DNA of 64,000 nucleotides from Maniola hyperantus (taxonomy: Eukaryota; Arthropoda; Insecta; Lepidoptera; Nymphalidae), in contig NC_048545.1 of NCBI RefSeq assembly GCF_902806685.2, positions 1,699,001 to 1,763,000 of the forward strand, given 5' to 3'. The notes beneath the pieces were generated by a model that saw only the letters and a list, made by a program, of their open reading frames with translations, was not told the origin of the DNA and did not search any database. Position numbers and translations under genes: made by a program. Below, piece by piece: positions 1 to 13,200 of the stretch; within the stretch, counting starts at the first letter, position 1, and every line of letters begins with the position of its first letter.

Positions 1-924
1 ATTAAAAAAAAAGTAGAATTATATTACTGCTTGTGATATATATTATATTATAGGTTATTATACTATGTTTATATATTTCAAGTGGAATGTAAATTATGAA
101 GGTAACTGATAGCTTCTAAGGCTTGTCTAAGAACTGTCTATGAAAAAAACTCAGAAATAAATATTTTTTCAACATCAATAAATACACTCGTTATTTACAT
201 ATTAGTACTCAGGTAATATAAGGGCTGTTTGGATATCATTTTGGTCTATATTTTGTACGCTCATGTTGCACTAATGGTGAACTATTATAGTATTTTGTAA
301 TAGGTGTTTTGGTGTGTACTATTTGCAGGCACTGCATTCAACCTATAATATAATTAGTATAATTTTAATTATACACATACGTAGTCGCGTGTCGCCGATT
401 CCACGGCGTAACAAAATATTTAGAGGTTATATTAATTATTATTTGCCGCGCCATTTTTTTTACCTTATTGTCTCGATGCTTATAATCTCAGGCCGATCAA
501 CGCTATATACACGCCCTAAAAGGCAGTAAAAATGTCGTATTTACATTCTCTAAGCAACAATCGAAAGGATGATCTTTAAAAAATGGACTTTACTCATATT
601 GCGTTAAGAGTTTGAGCGAGAATAACTTTACGTGTCGATTATTTTTGACAGCTAAATTACAAGGTACCCGTACTGTTTGTTTACCGAAAAATCAGCCTTA
701 CTTCGTTGAAAATAAAGTCTATTAGGAACAAATACACGCCAAGCTATCCTCGCGCAAATCGATCCAGCCTCAACCCCGTGACTCCGACTACTCTATAAAT
801 GAAGTTCTGTACATAAAATCTCATTCTATTCTGCCTTAACTACGGGGTGTCGGGTTGCATTCGCAACCCGGCTCGGGGCCGCCTATCCCCTTGTAGTTCT
901 TTTTAACTCGTGTCGGAATGGGTT
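1..924. other. 3' flank / 3' UTR of the receptor gene
   Basis: AT-rich DNA downstream of the stop codon on the minus strand. No clear minus-strand AATAAA was located close to the stop, so the transcript end is not defined. No other feature is supported. Confidence 0.4.
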
Positions 925-1230
925 TCAACCGTTAGGCTGAAGCGTGGGCTGAATTTTGCTGTTGTCGAGTTGGAATTCGGTGCTTCTGGTTAGCTCAGAG
1001 TTCATGTTATCGTCGGGGAGTTTGTTGAAGGAGTTGTTCGGGCTAAGGTTGGTCGGCCGCGACAGGCCGTACTCCGGTTGTCGCGAGGTGTCGAGCAGGC
1101 TAAAGGCGGTCGTGTCGTCGAGCACGGTTTCGACGGTCGTGTCGGGCTCGTGTCGCGACACGTCAAAGGCGTCGAAGTGCGGTGGCTCGTAGCGGCGAGC
1201 TTTCTTCAGCCTCCCGTTCGGTGTTTTGGA
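925..1230 (-). CDS. Receptor last exon: C-terminus
   Basis: Acceptor caatag at 1231-1232; the reading frame stays open for 101 codons to TGA at 927-925. It starts SKTPNGRLKKARRYEPPHFD, has an acidic/Thr stretch (EPDTTVETVLDDTTAFSLLD) and ends KIQPTLQPNG. It has no catalytic domain. The tail is much shorter than the roughly 300 residues of DCC/neogenin, which fits a protogenin-like protein. Phase joins cleanly with the 2701 exon. Confidence 0.88.
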   Translation of the reverse strand, partial: SKTPNGRLKKARRYEPPHFDAFDVSRHEPDTTVETVLDDTTAFSLLDTSRQPEYGLSRPTNLSPNNSFNKLPDDNMNSELTRSTEFQLDNSKIQPTLQPNG

Positions 1231-4200
1231 CTATTGAAAAATATTAAATATTTATGTAAGGAAGATCGAGACAATGGCCCCGATTCTCTAGTCTCTCTCT
1301 AAACTAAATTTAAAGTATCTGCATCCTTTTCTTTTTACTAATGCTAAAAAAGGAACGGAACATGACTTTCACATTTAAAGACTCTAAATTTTAGTGCACA
1401 ATACAAATTTAAACGTAGGTTCGCGAGTGCGTGCTAAAATCATGGGTTTTACCATCTTAAAATTAAACTTAGAAATGTCAAACTGCTTCTGTCCTTTTCA
1501 TATTACAATAGTAAGAAGAGGATACTCTAAAATTAGGTTGTGCTTAGAATCGGTGCCAGTGTGGCTAATTATGATGTACACAATCTCTAAACGAAACAAC
1601 TTAAAATAACAGGTCTAGGTATAATATGACAGGGTTGGCATTGTTGCAAATCTTTAAAACTAGTTTTTTAAATATTTTTTTATTTTAAAATATAGTATAA
1701 ACATGTTTTAATAATGTTTTAAGCAAATATGTTTTTAAACACTTTTTTCCAACCCTTGTGAATGTATTGCTATCTCATTCATAAATCCCTGCGGAAAAGG
1801 ATATCACTAGATTTCACCTGAGATTGTATACTACAGAATTAGCCACAATATCCATACATAATTTAAAAAAAATTGTGAGTTTTAGTGTATTAAATATTGA
1901 ACTTAATATGAAATTTTATTGAAATTGGTTTTATATATCAATCGAATAAAAATGGTTTTTCCCATCAATGGTCGGATAAAAAATGCGTATTGTGCCAATC
2001 GTGTTTTGGCTCTCGTAATTCACTTAAGAATATCATTATTATTTTTATTATAAAAATATAAAAATATTTTTATTAAAATTAAATAATTAAAGAAAATTTT
2101 TATAATAATAAAAAAAAATGTAGATTCTTTGAACATCCGAAATGTGTCTCAGCACCGCTTTTTGGACGCATATCGCCTTAAGTGATTAGTAATTAAAGGA
2201 GTATGTACTGTCACAAGAAGCATTGTACCTTAAATTTTTTATTTATTTATTTATTAAAGCTAAAATAAAAACATAATTTCTCAATAAGTTTCATGACTAT
2301 TTGTTTTAGGATTAAAAAATCTGAAACTGACTGTTTTATTAAGCCTGTGTTATTTGGTTAATATTTCTGATGTGCGGAAACCGTTTTCGTTAATTTTTTC
2401 TTCAAATATTTTGATGATGTCATTAAACAGATAGAATTTGATTTGATGGTGATACAAAAATCTTGCAGAAAATACATATTTTGTGTATACTTGAATGGGC
2501 ATTGTCTTTTCAAATTCAAATTACAGATTCTAACGGTCACCGTCGACAGAGTTGCCGGGTGACTCGTCTGTCCTTGCGTGATGACTATAAATGATTGTCG
2601 ATGAGTGCGTGTTTCCATATACTCACGGCAGGATTCTCGGTGATGTGCACGTGTCCGTTGAGCAGCGGCTCGCCGGCGCCGCCGTTGGCCACGCGCGCCG
2701 TCTGTCACAACATCTGACACTTTATTACACCACCCACTGCTTATATCGTATTCTATTCAGGCACTCTTAACAGAGGACTCTCACTCTCAGTCACACTCTC
2801 CATACAAACGTAGTTTCATTCTCGTTTGAATGTTAAGCAACATAAGCCAAACTTTATAGACAAATTTTAGAAACTAATATCTGTAACTTTGGCTTGCCAG
2901 ATTTCCGTAAAAATTTCTAGTTCTAAAATTCATCATCATCATCATTATCAACCCATCGCCGGCTCACTACAGAGCACGGAGTGAGAAAGGTTTTGGCCAT
3001 AGTCTACCACGCTGGCCATGCGCGGATTGGTAGACGTCACACACCTTTGAGAACATTATGGAGAATTCTCAGGCATGCCGGTTTCCTCGCGATGTTTAGA
3101 AGTTAGAGGTACAAGTCACGGCGTACGCATGTTTGTGAGTTTTTGAGAGTGAATACAAATATCTAAATACATAAAAGGAAAAGGTGACTGACTGACTCAC
3201 TGACTGATCTATCAACGCACAGCTCAAACTACTGGACGGATTAGGCTAATTTGGCATGCGAATAGCTATTGAAACATCCGCTAAGAAAGTATTTTTGAAA
3301 ATTCAACCCCTAAGGAGGTGAAATAGGGGTTTCAAATTTGTGTAGTCCACGCGGACGAAGTCGCGAGCATAAGCTAGTAATATTATATGCGTTCGCGACG
3401 CGTGTGCAAGTCTGGATCCGCCTTTCTAGTTATACGTATAATACGGAACCTTGAAAAGGGACAATTTCCGCAAAAATCCTTCTAATCTAACCCTTTCAGT
3501 ATGTCATTCAGGATATTCTCTCCGCAAGTCTAGTTCAACGTGATCAAAATTAATGTTGGAACCGGCATTATTTGTTATGAACTATGTATCGATTCAATTT
3601 ATTCTACCTACCCTCATTTCGGAACCCTCTTCTTCGTTCCGTTCTGTTGTAGTTGTGTGTGTTCTACGCGACCTGGAATAAATATTTTTTTTATTCATTT
3701 GCAATATTTTTACATAAAATTCACTCTTCACCAAGCTGAACTTTGTGAAAACAAGACAGTTTACTTCCTTAAATGCGTTGAGCGATTTTGGGATGGGATA
3801 AACATCAAGGCCACGTCACCGACATGCAATTTTATTAGCTTTTCAAATTTGTTTCTTAACGCATAAGATTTTTTTAAGGCAGTTATGCTTTCATAGTTTT
3901 AAATTTTATTTTCTGAAGTTAAACATTGAGAGGGAGCAACTCTTTTTACGTGTGCATAGAATCAAATTTGGGGAAAAATTGCTTGGTTTTTTTCCCAAAA
4001 CTGTGTATTAGTTTGAATTGTAAAGAAATAAAATAAGTACCGTTGCGGTGTGCGTTTAGCCTTAGCACGCCGCCAGAAGCACAGCGCACCACCTGCCACT
4101 GCGCACAGTGCACAAGCACCACACCCCAGTCCTATACCTGCACATCAATTACATACGCTTTAGTGTACATGAAATATACCTGTTGCCTTTACCAAATCGG

Positions 4201-7200
4201 TATACCATACGCCATCACCACGGACAAGGGATACTAATTTACTGCTTCATAAAAATGACTACCAAAATGAAAAGTATTGTGATAATCTAAATATATAAAA
4301 GGTGACTGACTGACTGACTGACTGATCTATCAACGTACAGCCCAAACTACTGGACGGATCGGGCTGAAATTTTATATGCAGATAGCTATTATGACATAGG
4401 TATCCGTTAAGGAAGAATTTTTCAAAATTCAACCCCTAAGGGGGTGAAATAGGGGTTTGAAATTTGTGTAGTCCACGTGGACGAAGTCGCGAGTATAAGC
4501 TAGTAAGTCATAGAACCCTACTCCTACCTCGATATCAAGTACATATACACTTTATATAAAATATGCCTATTTCCTTAACCAAATCAGCATACCATACGGC
4601 ATACGCCGTTATTAGTCAAGGGAGGCAAATTTATTGCTGAAAAAATGGCCACTAAAACGAAATGTTTTAGGTATTATTGTAATAGGTTATAGAACCCCAC
4701 CCGGCTATATCAGCACATCAATTTGTACATTTTAGCGTAAGATGTCGAACGATGAGTATTTGCTCAACCCTAAAAATGGAGAGGTAACAGAAATTCTGCT
4801 CTATAACAAGCATACATAGATCATACATAGATGCGTACTGTTATCCTCTATTCTGTTCTTCCGTTCTCTCTTTTTTGTTTTAGGAATATTATGTCGATTA
4901 TAGGTCTTTGCACATTACAGACTAACACCGACTCCACTCTGACTCGACTCACAATAAAGTATGCAAATGTAAGCTTTATATCCTGCACCTTACGGTAATA
5001 TACAAAGAACTTAAATGTTATTACCCAATACTTATTTACTTTGTTACTTACCCAATACTTATTTACAACACTCTTTCCTTTGCCTATTTAGTGGCATGTA
5101 AACTAGTGTACATGTAGTGTGTAACTGTGATTTCACAAATAATTTGAAAGCCGCTGGTTTTGCAACGATGTCAAGGTTAGGCCCAACTTACGGGCCCCTG
5201 GCTTTAAATATTATATATAGGCAAAACTTTTTTGTATTAAATGATTATTTTCTCGTTCAAACTAATTCTTGTTGTAAAAAACCGTGAACAGTGACTGACT
5301 CACTGTTTTTATTGGACTACGCCAGAAGACTAGCTTCATCATCTATTCATTCAGCTTCACCTACTCAACTATTGTTTCTCTATGGGTGTTGCTAGCTCGC
5401 TTTGCTCGCAAATTTAAAGTTCTAAATCTATAAAACGTACTCTATCTAATAAAAGGTGACTAACTGATATATCAACGCTCAGCTCAAACTACTGCACTAA
5501 TCAGGCTGAAATTTGGCACGCAGATAGCTATTATGACGTGAACATACGCTAAGAAAGGATTTTTGAAAATTCAACTCCTAAGGGGGTAAAATAGGAGTTT
5601 GAAATTGTGTAGTCGACGCGGACGAACTTGCGGGGATAAGCTAGTCGTCAGTATAAAATGGGATGTCATATGTGTGTAGTGTGGTAAAGTGGTGTATGTG
5701 AAATAAACAAAATAATGTGCTAAAAGAAATTCATTTATTACCAGAAAATTAGCCCATAATGATGTTGTGTAGAAAAATACCTAAATAGTAGTAGTAGTGG
5801 TTGGGAGGTCGCTTCGGGATGGTGAGCGGGGTGGGGTAGCGGCGCCGCTCGCCGCCCAATGCTGTCACCATCACAAACACTGGGCCCGCGTTCAGGTTGT
5901 TCAGCTGTAACAAAAATAAGGGCTTCAAAGGGAAACGCCTATTCCTCAAAGGGTTTTTGGCAAAAGTACATCCAGCAGTGAAACTAATTATAAATTAGTT
6001 TCTAACTAATACTCACAGATTAAGAAACAAGCACTATTTTGGACATAGAACTCGGAGGAACTTTTATAAACCTTTTTGTATGTTGATGTTTTCCCTATAA
6101 TGATTATTGAAATCATACATTGCCAAGATCGTCATTACGAGCGGAATTAGTTGTGTCTTAACTCTTAATTATGCCGTTATGTTACGCACAAACCGTTACG
6201 AGCAATGTTTCAGTCATTAAATAAGTTTTTTTTTGTATTCATAACATTGATGGATGAACTTTGGCCAAGAATGGGCGTTTTCCTTTGAATAAAGTCTCGT
6301 TTTTTAACTATACCACTCTCAGTACGCTTAGTATAAGATTTTACGTCTCACCAACGTTGCTAGAATTTGAGAGTCGAAACACAATAACGTCAAAGTAAAA
6401 TGGATCTAAAGAGCCTTGAATTGAAGTCAAAAATTCAATGCCCCTGATTTTGATTTTGCAACGTTTCCGCTTGGAGCGCTAGCTGTAGATGTGTAGACAA
6501 ACTTGAGTTCTAAAACAATAACTTTAAAATCCAGTTTACTATAACGCGGAAGTGATTCGACACTCGAATACTATCAACGTTGGTGAGACATAAAATCTCG
6601 TACTAAGCGTACGACACGTCCCTAGGGCTATACCAAAATTTTAGGCCTGTCTTTCTATGCAAAGCAATGGATGGATCCCTAAGGTACCCATAACTATTGA
6701 CAGTAGCCCAGCTCTAGACTAGCGAGTGATTTTCTGCCACACCACTCTCAGGCCTATTCCTCTATGCCTAACATATATTAGCCATGCTAATCAGGACTAA
6801 TATTCCCCTTTCCCCTCCAATTAAGCATAAAACTTGTGCTAGAAGTAGGTACGACAATAGTGCAACGGGTGGGATTTGAACCACCGACCTTTCGGAATTC
6901 AGTCCGCTATTGAGGCTCAATATATCATTGAATAGTTTCATGGTCATGAAGATGATCCCTCACCTCAACACTGGTGCCAGTGACGTTGACAGTGGCCCAG
7001 CTCTCGACCGGCTGCGTGATGTTCTGTGTGAACCTCACCACTCTCGGGCCAGTCCCGTTCCACCATACAGACACTCCCGAACTCGTGTAAGCGTACTTTA
7101 GATCTTTGTCCTCTGCAATGAAAGACAAATCTTTACATATAAATAAAAGGAGAAATTGACTTTCTAAATCAAATCAAATTTATTTTCTCAAAATGTGCTA

Positions 7201-10200
7201 CACATAAAAGTACTAAGAATTTTAGAAATTCGATCCGAGCTGTGGGGAACTGCTGACGCCTAGCGTTTTGCCATGTTGGCTTTTTGTAAAACCTAGCACG
7301 GTCAGTCAGTTGTTCCCGACTACCGCGTAGACTGGTATCTTGTACACACCTATCTTGTATTTGTGTTTATAACTTAAAGTCAAAGAAATTAGGAAAGCAG
7401 TGATGAATTGGTGAACTTTTGTTTTTATTTACCCCGATAGACTGACAAAGGAACACGGCGCTATTGCTTGGTAGGCATCTCTTATTTAGAGCACATAGCC
7501 ACCAACCATCTCCTAAACAAGCTCCTGACTGAAACTCCTGACTTGGATAGAATTTCTAAAATTCTTTCTTGATCGTGACGGGTCACCTAATATTTTTTAT
7601 GTATTCATGCCACTGCCAGATAGGTAAAAGAAACAAAAGTAGGAAACCGAAATCAAATGTACTCACCTAAATTCCTAACTTGTGGTGGTACGTTAAGTAT
7701 CGGGCTGTGTCCAAGAGGCTCGTATCCCGTCACCATTACAAATGTCTCCTCTGTCGGTTCAATGCCTGTGATCTAAGGACAAAAATTCAATTATAAAAAC
7801 AATCTAAGAAAGATACACTTTTATTTACAAACTATGCCACACACTCTGCCCCTCCAAAACTTGACTATTAGAAACTGAAATGCTCTCTTAGTACTACAAC
7901 TGCATAGCCTGTACCACCTCATGGTAAATTAAATTGGCATACCACATAGCATAGTTACAGACAATGGACGCCAATTTAAAACTCCATCAATGGTCACAAC
8001 ATTGAATTGTATTTTAGAAGATAAATATGACTTTACAGAATCGGTATACCACACGTTATCTCTAGAGACTAGGGTATCAATTTAAGGTTCTATCAATTCT
8101 ACCTACTAAAATAAAATGTGTTATGATAGTAAGATGTGGATAACCACTTAAAATATTTTTATATTATACTGAGGAACATATAGTTTACCCTGAAGATGTT
8201 ACTTCAATTCCAGTCAAAAAAGTGCTGTTGTATTTGGGGTCACAGGATTTGATGAGGAAGTGTGACGTAGAGGCAAACACATTAGATCGGAGACGGTCGC
8301 AGTGATACAGGGATATCAAGAACCTGCATAGCCTCAAAGTAGAAGAAGAAGAAGGTGAATGGGAGAGGAAAGTCGGTCATGCGATGGATCAACCAAATTA
8401 GGTCTGCTGTGCCCTATGGGCGTCACTTGCATAAGTAGACTAAGATTTTAAATAACATATAGAAGTGGAAACTTGTTTGAGAGCCTCAATAGCTCAACCG
8501 GTAAAGGAGTGGACTGAAAACCGAAAGGTCGACGATTCAAACCCCGCCCGTTGCACTATTGTCGAACCTACTCCTAGCAAAAGCCTGACGCTTAGTTGGA
8601 GAGAAAAGGGAATATTAGTCATTTTACATGGCTAATATTCTTTAAAAAAAAAAGTCACTTCACGACTGCCTAGACTGTTAGAACAAAGGAGAACTCACAA
8701 GTACAGTATTGCCCACGATCTCCAAAGCGGCCCACTGCTCGACTGGCAGCTTGAGCTCTGCGCTGTGGTAGACGGTGTACCGCGCCGGCGCATCGCTCCA
8801 CGACACGCGGATTGTACTCGCGTTGATGTACTTGTACTTTAGGTCTTTGAAACGATGGGGTCCTGAGGACAGGTAATTAAATCTGTTTTATTAATTTACT
8901 CACAACGTTTACCAGTACCATTTAAGCAAGTGATATTTTAATCGCTTAAAACGCACATAAATCCAAAAAGTTAAAGGTCCCGGGATTGAATCCTACCATG
9001 GACCCCCGAATAGGACCAAAGTCTCAACCACAAAGCTATCCCTGCTTCACTGTTATAAGTCCCGCAAATTGCTATTGCGCTGGAACCATGTCTCATTAAT
9101 ATCGAAATAAAAATGTACCATCAGCTCGAAACTTTAGTCTAGTGCTGACGTCACTAAAATGGCGGCCACGTGACTAGCAATTTGCGGGACTTATACTGCA
9201 GAGAAATAGTGACTGTAACTAACTGTAATGCCCACATACCTTTAGACAGTGTGGTAACATAGTAAGGTGCAGTAAACGCCCCCCCGAGCGCCCTACCCGG
9301 GACTCGAACTTGCACTCGCACCTCGTATTTGCTATCTGGTTGTAGCCCTTCTATTTTTGTACTGGTCTCGTAACTAGAAAAAATTTAAAAGCACGTATAG
9401 AATTGTCATATCTTAATCTAGGCTCTGGGCGGTCCTAATGAAAGACCTATGAAACTTCGGCAGTTCTGGAAAAAGAAGTTTTTCTGCCGAAGAATCCTTC
9501 GACGGAGTAAACCATTATTTTTCGACTTTCCGTCTATCCTTCTCACGCTGACCAAGAACATTTATCTTGTGGTGTCTTCACACCGCCAGCGCAGTGTGAA
9601 ACTCATGTCAAAGAAATCAACCAACCTTTCTTGACAGTCGTCGTTCCCGTCTACCCTCCTCACGCAGACCAAGAATGTGTATCTCGTGGCGTCTTCACAC
9701 CGCCAGCGCAGTGAGAAACTCCTCTCACTCACTTCAGTCACCTCCAGGTCTTGAGGAATCACCTTCACTTCACTGTTTCAGAGACAAAGACAATTCTTTT
9801 GTTGATAAAAATACAGGGCGCGTAAAAGTCAAGGCTACTAATGGGGTTTTTACTATATTTTAGTGAACTAGTTACTAGATGATTGAAGTTTCGGTTTTAC
9901 AAAATCCCGTTGAAACTCTTTGATTTCCCGGGATAAAAAGTAGCCTATGTCCTCCCCCGGGATAAAAGCTATTGCTGTACCTTTCGTCAAATCGGTTAAA
10001 CGGATGAGCCGTGAAAAGCTAGCAGACAGACAGACACACTTTCGCATTTATAATATTAAAAAGTATGGATCTTGTTCGGGATCTTGAAATCTGTCAGAGA
10101 ATTTACCCGATTTCCTGCATTGCAAACGGAAATTCAACAAAACACGTTATGAGATTTGGCACATACGATGTTATTTGGTGCAAACTCACGGTAAGATAGT

Positions 10201-13200
10201 TAAAATGATCAAAACATGGTAGTCTTGGAGACCAGACCCTCACCCGTCGTCGGTGTCCTGTCCGGCCGCGGTGGTGGACGTCCACGGAACCAGCGTCAGG
10301 TTCTGCTGCAGCCACTCCAAGGTCTTGGAGCCCAGCAGCCTCACCCTTAGTGGCTCGGATTCAGGAGCTATGACAAAAATAACTGTTTGTTAAAAACTAG
10401 CTTTTTCTCGCGACGTCTGCATAGAGTTGTAGAAATCCTGTTGAAAAACTGCCTCGGATTATAAAGTATCCTCATCGTATTTAGCCTGGAAGTTCCTCCA
10501 GGATGCTAATTAATCTCATCATCATCATCATCATCTCATCACGTCTACTTCTTCTCGAGTTGACGGTCACCTAAAACGGGTAGCCCAAAAAGCCGCAACC
10601 GCGAGGTTGTATCCTTCAGCTAGTCTCTCCGTCACGCTGATGTTCGGGTTTGAGGTACTTAGCCGTGACCTACGTAAACGCGTAGTTTCAGCAGACTGGT
10701 TGAGAGGCTGGTTGAGTGTAAGAAGCTATTCCTGGAGCGTAACCTAGGCCGGCCGTAATCATCACGTCTACTACTCGACATAGATGATCTTAAGTCCCAA
10801 TAAGTATCTAACTCCTTACAAGAGATCTTATTTTTCCCATATTTTTATACGTGGCGGAGACGTGGACTTTGCAACTGGTCGAGAAGAAGATTGATGCTCT
10901 GGAGATGCGAATGCTAGGAGTCTCATGGACTGAACGTCTCTACACTCCAAGAGCTCGGCATTAAATAACGTATTTCGATGTTAGTACAGACTCGTATACT
11001 AAAGTTCTTCGGTCATGTCTCCCGGCGTGAGAGTGACTCCATTGAGCGTCTTGTAGTGCAGGGCAAGGTGGAGGGTACCAGAGGGCGAGGAAGTTCACCT
11101 ACGCGATGGACCAACCAAATTAAGTCCGCTGAGGGCGGTCCCGTGCACGAATGTACCAGAATATCAGCTAGCAGAGAGAAGTGGCGAATGCTCGTGAGGC
11201 GTATAACATCTGCTCCCAAAAACGTCACTTCGTGATGACCACGACCACTCTGCCAAGGGTATTACGACGAAGAAGAAGATCCATGATAGATCTCTTGTAG
11301 GAAATTCCACACGCCATGGTCTTGACGCATTAAACCTGTGGCTCCCTGCAACTCGTTTGATGTCGCCTAATCCACCTAGTGCTGGGGGAGGGAGTCCCTG
11401 TGCTTCCTTGTTTTACAAAGAACTTTAAATACTTACCCATCAAAGTATAGTTAGTGACATGGGCTGCCAACGTGATGTTATGCTCCTGCGTATCCCCAGT
11501 TCCGTCATCAGGCTTGTACTGCAGGATCCACTGCACCACGCCAGGGGTCTGCTCTGCGAACTGCTTCCACGACACCAGGATCTTGTCGTCTTCCAACTTC
11601 GACAGCTTTATAGGCACTAAAAAAATATTGAAATTGTGAGGTTGAAAGTTTTGATATTTGTTTACTCCTTCACGCCACAATAATTTATTGCCAACTGATT
11701 TGGCAAAAATTTACTAAAACCAAGCTGATTTTAAGGTCTATGGCTAAAACTCTAAAATGTAATCTATTTTAACGTTTAAACTATCGTGAGTGATTTCCAT
11801 TAATAAAATGTCGACTATGTCATGTCGGTTCCGCAATTTTTGATAGGTATGTATTTAAAATTATTTAGAAATTTCCTTGAAAAGTAGGTAAAAACACAGA
11901 TAGAAATTATAAAATAATTATTAGATGCTATTGTTAGAATGAAAATCGGTGCTTGAATTTGCTCAAAATTGAGCGATCTAATTTAAGTCTTAGTTATAAA
12001 AACTCACCCCCTTGTCCCTGACACAGCACGCTTTCTGACATGTCGCTTGCAACATTCTTTTTAGTAGATGCTGGGATGTACGCACGAACCTGTTGCAAAC
12101 ATACACGAATATTATACAGGGTGTAACCAGAACGCTAGCAAAAACTTTGTGTTATTATTATACTTGCTCTGACTACGTAGTTTTGCTAGCTTTAAGTTTA
12201 ATTGTAACATATTAAAAAAAATAGAATCATTTATGTATATTGGCGCCCAATATGGGCCCTATTTTTTTTTTGAGTAAAATAAGACTTTAAGACATGAATA
12301 GGTAGGTATATTACGGGACAAGTCGAGATAGCAATCGGGGTGGGGACGCCCCGCACAGCCCCCGCGCTAACCCAGTGCGGGCGAGCGCGGGTGACGTGCG
12401 GGTGTGCGGGGCGTCTACCCGCCTCATACTTCAATTGCCATCTCAACCTGTCGCGGACTATAAGTAAAGTTTCTTACTTGGAAAAGGTAGGGCGTTAACG
12501 GCTCTTTAACTTTAATAATTTCTTCGGTGTTGGTGTGAGGCTGCCCCGTGATTGCTCCACCGTGTTTATCTGCAAAATAATATACGCGCTGAAATTTTGG
12601 TGGTTGTCTTCTCGCGGCAGAACGATTTGCCCTCGGTAGTACTATCGAAACATCGAGTTAAATTAAAAAAATCAAAAATGTTATTGTTTTGAAATAATTT
12701 AAAAAAAATCATCAACTCGAAAGTGTGAGAAAAAATAGTAATTCACTAGACAAAACGTGAATAGTAGGTAGGTACATCCACTCGAACCGCGCTGCCAATA
12801 AAGTGAAAAAGTTTAGAGCAAAATAAGCTCTCGCGCGTAGTAATACGTCATAAACTAGCCTGCGCGCACGCGGTATTACTATTGGTTCGAGGTCTCATTC
12901 GAGTTTTGTTTTTTTGCCATTTATGACTAATATTTTTTTATATTTATAAACATAAAAAATACAACTATCAGCGCTAATATACACAGCGACACGTAATTCG
13001 CGCGTTATATTTTAAACTAAAGGTACAGATGATAAATGATGACTAGCGGTGTATATATACAACGTTAGTTTTGGTTATCGCAAAAACCGAAACACGTGTC
13101 GAATATTTTTACATAAAGAATATGAATACAAAATTTCAAAAATATTTAATGAAAATTTACGAAGTTACAAGCTTGTTGTGTTGAGTAGTTGTCATCGCAA

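Noticed and set aside
956..1302. Plus-strand ORFs opposite the last receptor exon
   Set aside because: They are shadows of the minus-strand coding exon, which has a splice acceptor, a stop and a phase match; the plus frames have none.
2358..2720. 120-codon minus-strand ORF through the tail exon
   Set aside because: Reads the exon in the wrong frame (Arg/Ala-rich) and runs into intron; the spliced frame joins the last exon cleanly.
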